Below, piece by piece: positions 1 through 5,597 of a stretch of 5,597 nt of DNA. The stretch is taken from positions 1 to 5,597 of the forward strand of contig SFDX01000056.1 of assembly GCA_004557455.1 (NCBI GenBank), written 5' to 3'. Made by a program: the position numbers and the translations under genes. This stretch comes from Akkermansia muciniphila. GTDB taxonomy: Bacteria; Verrucomicrobiota; Verrucomicrobiia; Verrucomicrobiales; Akkermansiaceae. The number at the start of each line of letters is the position of its first letter. Positions within the stretch are counted from its first letter, which is position 1. The notes under the pieces are model-generated. The model was not told where the DNA came from and made no database searches. It worked only from the letters and a program-made list of their open reading frames with translations.

Positions 1-9
1 GAAATGGGG

Positions 10-15
10 TATAAT
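10..15 (+). promoter_or_regulatory. Candidate -10 box for ychF
   Basis: A perfect TATAAT hexamer lies at 10-15, nine bases before the preferred ychF start codon at 25. A transcript from this box would be expected to start about 6-9 bases after its last T, at roughly 22-25, leaving almost no 5' untranslated region. The -35 region would fall outside the window, so the promoter is only half visible. No Shine-Dalgarno-like sequence lies between the box and the ATG, which fits a leaderless message. Confidence 0.6.
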
Positions 16-24
16 AGCCGCGCT

Positions 25-1146
25 ATGTTACAAGCCGGAATCGTAGGCCTGCCGAATGTAGGCAAATCAACGTTGTTCAACGCAGTGACGCGCTCCCGCA
101 AGGCGGAGGCGGCGAACTACCCCTTCTGCACGATAGACCCGAATGTGGGGATGGTGGAGGTGCCGGATGCGCGCTTGGCTGTGCTGGCGGAGATAAGCAA
201 GAGCGAGCGCGTGGTGCCGGCTGCCATCGAGTTTGTGGACATCGCGGGCCTGGTGAAAGGCGCGGCGGAGGGTGCCGGGCTGGGCAACAAGTTCTTATCC
301 AACATCCGCGAGACGGACGCCATCGTGCAGGTGGTGCGCTGCTTCGAGAACGACGACATCATCCACGAACTCGGCAGCGTCGACCCCGTGCGCGACATCG
401 AGATTATCAACGACGAGCTGATTCTGGCCGACCTAGCCGCGATGGAGAAGCGCAAGGAAAGCCGCATCAAGAAGGCACGCGGAGGGGACAAGGAAGCCAA
501 AGAAGAGATAGCCCTCATCGACAAGCTGCTGCCGCATCTGGACGCGGGCAAGCCCGCCATCACCCTAGAGCTGAACGATGACGAAAAGAAGCTGCTCAAG
601 AGCTTCTACCTCCTCTCGAGCAAGAAGAGCATTTTTGCCTGCAACGTGAGCGAGGACGAGCTGGCGGAAGCCGTGAAGAACCCGGACGCGCACCCCTATG
701 TATCCGCCGTGCGCAAGTATGTGGCGGAGAACCACAACGCCGAGGCCATCGTCATCTCCGCCCGCATCGAGGAAGAGCTCTCCGAGCTGCCGCAGGAAGA
801 GTCGCGCGACTATCTGCGCGACCTGGGCGTGGAGGACTCCGGCGTGAGCGACCTGATCCGCGCGGTGTACCACCTGCTGGGGCTGCGCACCTACCTGACC
901 ACGGGCGAGAAGGAGACGAAAGCCTGGACCATCCCCGCCGGAGCCAAGGCCCCGCAGGCGGCAGGCGTCATCCACACCGACTTCGAGCGCGGCTTCATTG
1001 CGGCGCAGGTGGTGGCCTATGAGGACCTGGTGGCCTGCGGCAGCCTGCTGAAGGCCAAGGAGCAGGCCAAGCTGCGCATCGAGGGCAAGGATTATGTGAT
1101 GAAGGACGGCGACGTGGTAGAGTTCCGTTTCAACGTGTCCAAATAA
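25..1146 (+). CDS. ychF: Redox-regulated ATPase YchF (OLA1/Obg-family P-loop protein)
   Basis: YchF is a cytosolic ribosome-associated P-loop ATPase of the TRAFAC/Obg group, linked in other bacteria to translation and oxidative-stress tolerance. Seen in this 373-residue product: the P-loop GLPNVGKS (8-15), the Walker B/G3 motif DIAG (72-75) with a hydrophobic residue where classical GTPases have catalytic Gln, and NVSE (207-210) in place of the NKxD guanine-specificity motif. That NxxE form is the known reason YchF prefers ATP. A coiled-coil insertion rich in Lys and Glu lies near 138-165, and a TGS domain fills about 290-373. Cys35, in NYPFC, matches the redox-sensitive cysteine known from E. 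coli YchF. Length is normal (E. coli has 363). I chose ATG 25 because the family begins a few residues before the P-loop; the in-frame ATG at 4 would overlap the TATAAT box and add seven unrelated residues. No intrinsic terminator follows. Confidence 0.97.
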   Translation: MLQAGIVGLPNVGKSTLFNAVTRSRKAEAANYPFCTIDPNVGMVEVPDARLAVLAEISKSERVVPAAIEFVDIAGLVKGAAEGAGLGNKFLSNIRETDAIVQVVRCFENDDIIHELGSVDPVRDIEIINDELILADLAAMEKRKESRIKKARGGDKEAKEEIALIDKLLPHLDAGKPAITLELNDDEKKLLKSFYLLSSKKSIFACNVSEDELAEAVKNPDAHPYVSAVRKYVAENHNAEAIVISARIEEELSELPQEESRDYLRDLGVEDSGVSDLIRAVYHLLGLRTYLTTGEKETKAWTIPAGAKAPQAAGVIHTDFERGFIAAQVVAYEDLVACGSLLKAKEQAKLRIEGKDYVMKDGDVVEFRFNVSK

Positions 1147-1169
1147 TGGCACGATGACCGTTTTTCTCA

Positions 1170-1198
1170 TTGACTGACAGAAACACCGAGCGTATACC
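1170..1198 (+). promoter_or_regulatory. Sigma70-type promoter for the lpxR-resB-ccsA unit
   Basis: In the 58-bp gap after ychF, TTGACT at 1170-1175 matches the -35 consensus at five of six positions. It is followed after exactly 17 bp by TATACC at 1193-1198, which matches four of six -10 positions. The predicted start of transcription, six bases after the -10 box, falls at about 1205, which is the A of the lpxR start codon. The promoter therefore predicts a leaderless mRNA. The assignment rests on the motif match and ideal spacing only; the weak end of the -10 box is the main doubt. Confidence 0.55.
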
Positions 1199-1204
1199 AA
1201 GGGC

Positions 1205-2191
1205 ATGAGCGTAATTCCATGGGCAGTAATGGCGGCGGCCTCGGGCACGGTAGCGTGGTTGGACCCGGTGGCACCGGCGGGACCGGAGAGTGTAACGACC
1301 ACCAACAACCACCTGCGCATGATGTTCGAGAACGACTGCGCCTTCGGAGAGGACCGGGACTACTCCCACGGCACGCGCTTTGACTACGCGCACAGCCTGT
1401 CGCAGGAGGACTCCCTGAGCCTGAGCGACGCCTGGGGCATCAGCATCTCGCAGAACATCTACACCCCCACCACGCACACGCGGTGGGCCGTGCCGGGCGA
1501 GCACCCATACGCCGGGGACTTCCGCGTGGGCGGGGCCTACATGCAGCGCTGGCATAACTTCGGGCACTGCGTGGAGCTGCAGGTCGGCATGATGGGCAAG
1601 GCAGCCTTTGCGCGCGACACCCAGAACTTTGTGCACAAGATCGGCAACATGGAGCAGTGGGACGGCTGGGGCTCCCAAGCCCCCTCCGAGGCGGCGGTAC
1701 AGTTCTCTGCCCGGCAGGATTACCGCCTCTCCTTCTTGGAGACGCATTTTGCGAACGGCTGGGAGACGGATGCCATGTGCTACACGCAGGAGAACATCGG
1801 CACGCTGCACATCGACGGGCGCGTCGGGTTCAACGTGCGCGTCGGCACCAACCTGCCCACCAACATGCAGATGACCCGCAGCGGCGGGGCCAACTACGGG
1901 CTCGGGCTGCTGCTGAAGGAGAACTACAACCCCGCAGCAACCTCCGTTTTCTTCTCCCTGGGCGGTGATGTGGGCTACTACGCGCGAGACTACGGCATCG
2001 ACGGCGGGGTGTTCCACCGGTTTGATAACAAGACGGTCTCCCGCCGCCCCTGGCAGGCGGAGCTGCGCGCCGGCGTGGGGGTCTCCCGCCGCAATGTGGA
2101 CTACTTTGCGGGAGCGGTCTACCATACCCCCACCTACCGCCACGGCAAGGGGAGCCTGTACGGCTGCTTCTCCATCACCCTGAACTGGTAA
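1205..2191 (+). CDS. lpxR: LpxR-family outer-membrane lipid A 3'-O-deacylase (DUF2219)
   Basis: LpxR enzymes are outer-membrane beta-barrels that remove the 3'-linked acyloxyacyl group from lipid A in a calcium-dependent way, altering envelope properties and innate immune recognition. Family hallmarks seen in the 328 residues: FEND (41-44) with the Asn-Asp pair corresponding to the catalytic N9/D10 of Salmonella LpxR, DRDYSHG (50-56), HPYAG (100-104), a candidate catalytic His144 in NFVHKIGN, WDGW (152-155), a long C-terminal stretch of alternating barrel strands, and a terminal aromatic Trp typical of BAM-inserted barrels. The substrate is inferred from the family. The N-terminus is odd: residues 4-19 are hydrophobic and a cleavage site could lie near VAPA (22-25), but no Lys or Arg precedes the core. 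No other start fits well: ATG 1229 would remove half the core. No good Shine-Dalgarno is present. This is the first gene of the unit, 6 bp before the ResB-like gene. Confidence 0.85.
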   Translation: MSVIPWAVMAAASGTVAWLDPVAPAGPESVTTTNNHLRMMFENDCAFGEDRDYSHGTRFDYAHSLSQEDSLSLSDAWGISISQNIYTPTTHTRWAVPGEHPYAGDFRVGGAYMQRWHNFGHCVELQVGMMGKAAFARDTQNFVHKIGNMEQWDGWGSQAPSEAAVQFSARQDYRLSFLETHFANGWETDAMCYTQENIGTLHIDGRVGFNVRVGTNLPTNMQMTRSGGANYGLGLLLKENYNPAATSVFFSLGGDVGYYARDYGIDGGVFHRFDNKTVSRRPWQAELRAGVGVSRRNVDYFAGAVYHTPTYRHGKGSLYGCFSITLNW

Positions 2192-2197
2192 GCACGC

Positions 2198-3244
2198 ATG
2201 ACACAAGGTCTGAAGGCGACCCTGATGGTCATCGGTGCGGCGGGCGTGCTGCTCTTCGCGGGGGCCTGTCCCCGGCTGGGGGCGGAGGCGGTGTACCGCA
2301 GCGGAGCCATGCTGGCGGTGGGTACGCTGGCGGGGCTGCTGGCCCTGTACGGAGCGTGGAAGCTGGCAGCGGGCTACCGGGCCAACCTCATCGTGGGTGC
2401 GGTGAGCCTTTTCTTTTTGTCCGCCGGATTGGGTATCATCTATAACTACAGCGCGAAGGCTTGGGAATTCCTGATGGGCGGCCAATGGGTGGGGGCGGTC
2501 GGCATGCTCTGCTTTGCCCTCATGGGGCTCATCTTCATGCTGGTGTTCGGCTACCTGGCCTACAAATCCCTACGCGGGCGCATCTGGGCCGCGACGGCGC
2601 ACCTGGCGTTCTTTTTCATCATGCTGGGGGGCATGATTGACTGCTTCTGCGAGGAACGCGGCGTGCTGCAAATGACAGCGGGCGGCCCTGCCGTGCGCGA
2701 GGTGACCACGGAGAGCGGAAGCACCCTGCCCCTGAACTTCGAGCTGCAACTTCTGAGCACCGATATTCAGCGCATCGGCGAGCCGACCTACACGCTCTAC
2801 ACCTACCAAAACAACCGCTGGGTGGCCCCCGTGCCGCTGGCGGTGGAGGGCAACACCCTGCGGCTGGGCGAGGAGACTTGGAACCACGAGATGCCGAGCG
2901 GGCAGGCCCATCTGCTGCTGCCGGGCAGCCCGATGCGGCTCATCGTGCGCACCCCCGCGCCGGTTTCCTTTTATGATGCGGAGTGCCGCCTGACCCAAAG
3001 CTACAGGGGCACCCCCACCACCGAGACGCGGCATATCCGGGTGAACACGCCGCTGGAGTGCAAGGGTTGGCAGATCAGCCTGCTGGATATGCAGGAGACC
3101 CCGGCGGGCGGCGCGGCGGTGATGCAGGCGCGGCGGGCCCCGGGGCGCGGAATGGTGCTGGCCGGGCTCGTAGGCTTGATTATCTGCACCTGCGGCATGT
3201 GCTGGCAGCGCAAGCCGAGTGACAAAGGAAAGGAGGCGGCATGA
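2198..3244 (+). CDS. resB: ResB/CcsB-like cytochrome c biogenesis membrane protein
   Basis: The ResB-like partner of CcsA in System II cytochrome c maturation, acting in the inner membrane with a large periplasmic domain and thought to hold apocytochrome or help move heme. Seen in 348 residues: five N-terminal hydrophobic segments (about 6-24, 36-58, 64-82, 98-121, 129-148), the fifth carrying AHLAFF with His135 at the family's conserved TM histidine position. A soluble domain (about 150-315) contains the ResB signature RVNTPLECKGW (281-291), and a final helix spans about 318-337. This many-helix N-terminus resembles Bacteroidota-type ResB proteins more than the classical ResB with three N-terminal helices. 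Cysteines cluster at CFC (149-151), where helix five meets the periplasm, and at C330, C332 and C335 in the last helix. There is no Shine-Dalgarno before the ATG, so translation probably couples to lpxR. The stop codon overlaps the ccsA start as ATGA. Confidence 0.82.
   Translation: MTQGLKATLMVIGAAGVLLFAGACPRLGAEAVYRSGAMLAVGTLAGLLALYGAWKLAAGYRANLIVGAVSLFFLSAGLGIIYNYSAKAWEFLMGGQWVGAVGMLCFALMGLIFMLVFGYLAYKSLRGRIWAATAHLAFFFIMLGGMIDCFCEERGVLQMTAGGPAVREVTTESGSTLPLNFELQLLSTDIQRIGEPTYTLYTYQNNRWVAPVPLAVEGNTLRLGEETWNHEMPSGQAHLLLPGSPMRLIVRTPAPVSFYDAECRLTQSYRGTPTTETRHIRVNTPLECKGWQISLLDMQETPAGGAAVMQARRAPGRGMVLAGLVGLIICTCGMCWQRKPSDKGKEAA
3229..3236 (+). promoter_or_regulatory. Strong Shine-Dalgarno for ccsA
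   Basis: AAAGGAGG lies inside the last codons of the ResB-like gene, four bases before the ccsA ATG at 3241. It is the only near-consensus ribosome binding site I see before a gene in this window, and it confirms the start at the ATGA overlap. It suggests that ccsA is initiated directly as well as by coupling. Confidence 0.85.
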
Positions 3245-3972
3245 GCGCGGCGGTTATCCTCTGCGAGGCACTCGCGCTGCTGCTATGTGCGGCGTCTGCC
3301 GCCCTGCCCCGCTACAGCTACCGCCTGCTGTGGGCGGCTTGGTGCTGCGGGGCTGTTCTGCTGGGGCTGAATGCGGTCTTGGCGGAGTCCCTGCCCTTCG
3401 GCAACATGCGCCATGTGCTCTGCTTTTTCCCCCTGGTGATGGCCCCCGCTGCATACTACCTGCGCCACGCCCACGGGGAGGAATTGAGCCGCTGGCTGGC
3501 GGCGGCGGCGGCAGTGGCGCTGACGGGGGCACTCTGCATGCCCCTGCAGGCGGCGTGGCGGCCCATGCCGGCCCTCAAGTCGCCGTGGTTCGCGCCGCAC
3601 GTCACGTCCTATGTGGTGGCCTACGGTCTGCTGGCGGTGAGTGCGCTGCTGGTCTGCCGCCGGGGCGAGGAGTCCCTGCGCCGGGCCGCCTTGGTGGTAC
3701 GGGTGGCTTTCCCCTTCCTCACCTTCGGGCTGGCGAGCGGGGCCCTGTGGGCGGATGATGCCTGGGGCCGCTACTGGGGCTGGGACATCAAGGAGGCGTG
3801 GTCGCTGCTCACCTGGCTGGTCTACGCAGCGTGGTTCCACCTGCGGCACGAGCCGGCTTTCCTCGGCTGGCGGCGTCCCCTGCTGCTGCTGGGTTTCGCC
3901 TGCGTGGTCATCACGTTCCTGATTGTTAATTTCCTTCCCTCGGTCAACAGTCTGCACTCCTACGCCAACTGA
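3241..3972 (+). CDS. ccsA: CcsA/ResC heme-handling protein of cytochrome c System II
   Basis: CcsA is the polytopic inner-membrane protein that, with ResB/CcsB, exports heme and presents it to apocytochrome c for thioether attachment. Seen in 243 residues: about eight hydrophobic segments and the WWD heme-binding motif between helices six and seven, spanning roughly 170-186 with W170, W175, W179, W181, D182 and K184-E185. The two flanking histidines known to ligate the external heme are present: H120 in PHVTSYVVAYG and H239 in the C-terminal LHSYAN. Further histidines are at 58, 76 and 78. The length is that of a compact CcmC/CcsA core, not of the longer CcsBA fusion, so the partner is the separate gene just upstream. 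The start is fixed by the strong Shine-Dalgarno and the 4-bp overlap with the ResB-like gene. All key residues are intact, so the product is probably active. Its stop lies 9 bp from the stop of the convergent minus-strand gene. Confidence 0.93.
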   Translation: MSAAVILCEALALLLCAASAALPRYSYRLLWAAWCCGAVLLGLNAVLAESLPFGNMRHVLCFFPLVMAPAAYYLRHAHGEELSRWLAAAAAVALTGALCMPLQAAWRPMPALKSPWFAPHVTSYVVAYGLLAVSALLVCRRGEESLRRAALVVRVAFPFLTFGLASGALWADDAWGRYWGWDIKEAWSLLTWLVYAAWFHLRHEPAFLGWRRPLLLLGFACVVITFLIVNFLPSVNSLHSYAN

Positions 3973-3981
3973 GGCAACGGC

Positions 3982-5292
3982 TCATCGGCGGCGCGAGGAG
4001 AAGACGCCCCGGCGGCGGGCTGACGAACGGGCAACACCCCAACACAACACGGACCAGCAGAGCATGGCCCCGCACACGCTGAACCACTGCGGCGGGCAGA
4101 TCCACGCGCGGTACAGCACCCAAACAGGTACGGCTAACAGAACGCCACGCCGCAGCAAGGCGGGGAAAAAGGGCAGCAAGAGCAGGGCCGCCAAGCCGAT
4201 GCCGCCGCCCCATTTCAGCGCCATGCCCATATCGGCCTGCACAGGCGCGGGGGTGTAGACCACATCCTGCGCCAAGCGGCTGCCGCGTTGGTAGCTCACG
4301 CTTTCCTCTGCCAAAAGGGTAGAGCATGTACGCGCGAGAAGGCCGAGGCGTTCGGGGTTTCCGGCAGCGGTAGCAGGTTGCTCCACCAGCACGGCCTCCG
4401 GCAGGGGCGCGGGGGACGAACCGAACACGACCGTAGGATCGAGAGTCTGCACGCGGGCCTCCACCAAGCGAGTGCGTCCGTTGGCATCCAGCGGCAGGCG
4501 GCGGGTTCCCAAGCGCAGCTCGCGACCCGGGCTCACCTTCACGTCTTCCGGTCGAATGCCGCGGGCCATCATGGCTAAACGCAGCGGCAGCGTGGGAATG
4601 ACCTCGCCGTTCCAGCGCACAAAGAGGGGGAAAGAGGTGCTGCCCTGGGTGGTCGGGCGGCCGGTCAGGGGTTCGTCCTCCAGCCAATCCGGGGCCCAGA
4701 CGATATCCAAGGCGTCCGGCTTGTCCGTAAAACCGTTCGGCAAGGCTCGGTTGGCAGACGGGAAACCGGAGACGTCGCCGCTGATATTTTCGGCAGGAAT
4801 GGCGGTGTTTTGCAGCTCGACGGGGGTGAAATCCGCCGAGGCCGCCGTGCGTCCCCGCAGACCCACCGCTGCCTGCGGTATCTTGCGGAGGGCGGAGCAG
4901 AAGATCTCGCGCGACATGTCGCCGGTCTCGGTCTGCCAAATGAGCGGAGAGGAAATGCCGACCGTCTTCACCCCCGCTGCCTGCAGGCGCGCGAGGATGA
5001 CGGCGAAGTCCTGCGGGCCGAGGGGCAAGGCCGCGAAGACGCGCCCGGCCTGCTCGTCATCCAGCTCCAGAGCCCCGACGGAGACGGGGTGCAGGGTGCG
5101 CTTCTCCACCGTGGTGGGCACCTCCACGCGCGGCATGGATGAGCCCTCCAAGTAGGCACTCTGCCCGCCGATCTTGCTGAAAATCCAAGCGTCCGCTCCC
5201 CCCAGGAAGGAGGAAGCAAACCACCAGCAGCCGGCCATGAGCGGCAGGGCGATGAGCAGGGAGCTCAGGCGCCGAGGAGAGGAAGAAGACAT
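3982..5292 (-). CDS. CHASE2-domain membrane protein without an output domain
   Basis: CHASE2 is an extracytoplasmic sensor domain normally found at the front of bacterial adenylate cyclases, kinases and diguanylate cyclases. The 436-residue product has an N-terminal hydrophobic segment (about 10-30), then a CHASE2-like region (about 85-345). This holds DFAVILARLQAAGVKTVG (95-112), a segment like the family's conserved 'g.v.PslpLr' stretch (VIPTLPLRLA, 231-240), ELRLGTRRLPLDANGR (258-273) and VVFGSS (288-293). Three closely spaced membrane helices follow (about 360-379, 383-398, 404-421), and the protein ends in an Arg-rich tail. This N-helix/CHASE2/three-helix layout is that of a CHASE2 receptor, but the expected cytoplasmic catalytic domain is absent. 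LMAGC (18-22) resembles a lipobox, but Met at -3 and the hydrophobic stretch after the Cys argue for a membrane anchor. The start overlaps the upstream phosphotransferase gene by 28 bp with no Shine-Dalgarno, so translational coupling is likely. The ligand is unknown. Confidence 0.7.
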   Translation of the reverse strand: MSSSSPRRLSSLLIALPLMAGCWWFASSFLGGADAWIFSKIGGQSAYLEGSSMPRVEVPTTVEKRTLHPVSVGALELDDEQAGRVFAALPLGPQDFAVILARLQAAGVKTVGISSPLIWQTETGDMSREIFCSALRKIPQAAVGLRGRTAASADFTPVELQNTAIPAENISGDVSGFPSANRALPNGFTDKPDALDIVWAPDWLEDEPLTGRPTTQGSTSFPLFVRWNGEVIPTLPLRLAMMARGIRPEDVKVSPGRELRLGTRRLPLDANGRTRLVEARVQTLDPTVVFGSSPAPLPEAVLVEQPATAAGNPERLGLLARTCSTLLAEESVSYQRGSRLAQDVVYTPAPVQADMGMALKWGGGIGLAALLLLPFFPALLRRGVLLAVPVWVLYRAWICPPQWFSVCGAMLCWSVLCWGVARSSARRRGVFSSRRR

Positions 5293-5597
5293 GCGGCAAC
5301 ACGGGCTGCGGGGCTTCCGGAAGGCGCCGAGCGGCAGACACGGCGCAGGGCATTCAGCCCGGCGGGAATCACGGAGAGGTACCAGTCCTTCCCCTGATGA
5401 TAGGCAATGTTAGCAAAGGCACCGAGAGCCTGCATGAGGCGCTGCTGGGCACAGGCGGTGAGCACGGCGGGGTCCGGCTGCGGGCCGCCCGCCTGCTGCC
5501 ACAGCTGCAACAGCTCGGCGCGTTCCGGCTCGCTGAAGTCCATATACGGGTCGTAGATCAGGGAGGCGAGGTCGTACTCCCACCGCCCGAGGCGCAT
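5265..5597 (-). CDS. C-terminal part of an APH-like small-molecule phosphotransferase (partial)
   Basis: The reading frame is open to the right edge of the window, so only the last 110 residues are visible; the Met at the edge is probably internal. GRWEYDLASLIYDPYMDF (4-20 of the visible part) is the conserved segment just after the kinase DFQG-type metal-binding motif in the COG3178 branch of the aminoglycoside-phosphotransferase fold. QRLMQALGAFANIAY (52-66) is the typical following helix of that branch, and the C-terminus continues with a helix near IPAGLNALRRV. Relatives include the cell-wall sugar kinase AmgK, but substrate-determining residues and the catalytic loop lie outside the window, so neither substrate nor the presence of a fused nucleotidyltransferase can be judged. 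The stop lies inside the CHASE2 gene (28-bp overlap), which points to one minus-strand operon with the phosphotransferase first. Confidence 0.72.
   Translation of the reverse strand: MRLGRWEYDLASLIYDPYMDFSEPERAELLQLWQQAGGPQPDPAVLTACAQQRLMQALGAFANIAYHQGKDWYLSVIPAGLNALRRVCRSAPSGSPAARVAACLLPLLGA

Noticed and set aside
1147..1170. A possible intrinsic terminator for ychF, given the T run at 1161-1165.
   Set aside because: The only stem before the T run is about 3 bp (ACG/CGT), too weak for an intrinsic terminator.
1154..1177. A seven-codon ORF (MTVFLID) just upstream of and in frame with lpxR, suggesting a leader peptide or TGA read-through into lpxR.
   Set aside because: It has no Shine-Dalgarno, overlaps the -35 box, and TGA is used as an ordinary stop by ResB, ccsA and both minus-strand genes. 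Chance is the simplest explanation.
565..1320. A 251-codon minus-strand open frame across the end of ychF.
   Set aside because: It is the complement of the conserved YchF coding sequence and has low-complexity composition with no recognisable motif.
2417..2446. Promoter-like TTGTCC and TATAAC with an 18-bp spacer inside the ResB-like gene.
   Set aside because: It lies inside coding sequence for a membrane helix, the -35 match is weak, and no gene starts nearby downstream.
1130..2485. A 451-codon open frame on the minus strand opposite lpxR and the ResB-like gene.
   Set aside because: It is antisense to two recognisable family members, has a His/Gln/Arg/Val-rich composition typical of GC-rich shadow frames, and shows no domain.
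3497..3512. A short GGC triplet run in ccsA.
   Set aside because: It encodes an alanine-rich stretch in a membrane helix, is too short to count as a meaningful repeat, and is ordinary for GC-rich coding sequence.
4006..4020. A GCCC/GGGC hairpin near the convergent junction as a terminator.
   Set aside because: The stem is only four base pairs, there is no T tract on either strand, and it lies inside the CHASE2 coding sequence.
4472..5155. A 227-codon plus-strand open frame opposite the CHASE2 gene.
   Set aside because: Its Ser/Arg/Pro-rich composition is typical of a shadow frame; the minus-strand frame has CHASE2 motifs and membrane helices and overlaps its operon neighbour as expected.

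Overview
The window is GC-rich, densely coded bacterial chromosome. It carries an outer-membrane enzyme, so the host has a Gram-negative (diderm) envelope. The YchF N-terminus (MLQAGIVGLPNVGKST, then RKAEAANYPFCTIDPNVG) and the many-helix form of the ResB-like protein next to a separate CcsA suggest the PVC/Bacteroidota side of the tree, most likely a Verrucomicrobiota relative. This placement comes from remembered family patterns, not from a search, and is moderate to low in confidence. I see no RNA genes, mobile elements, CRISPR array, attachment sites or origin.

Layout: (1) ychF, 25-1146 (+), a housekeeping ATPase. (2) A 58-bp gap holding a promoter. (3) A tight three-gene plus-strand unit, 1205-3972: an LpxR-family lipid A 3'-O-deacylase, a ResB/CcsB-like protein and CcsA. 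The LpxR-ResB gap is 6 bp; ResB and CcsA overlap at ATGA. ResB and CcsA together form a System II cytochrome c maturation machine that delivers heme across the inner membrane. (4) A 9-bp convergent junction. (5) A minus-strand pair reading in from the right edge: the C-terminal part of an APH-like small-molecule phosphotransferase (5265-5597, cut by the window edge), overlapping by 28 bp a CHASE2-domain membrane protein that has no output domain (3982-5292).

The most interesting signals are these. Both visible plus-strand promoters put the predicted transcription start on, or within about 3 nt of, the start codon, which suggests leaderless mRNAs. A lipid A deacylase is the first gene of a cytochrome c biogenesis operon. 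The CHASE2 receptor keeps its three membrane helices but ends without a kinase or cyclase. I found no convincing new multi-gene system; the genes belong to known families in a somewhat unusual arrangement.
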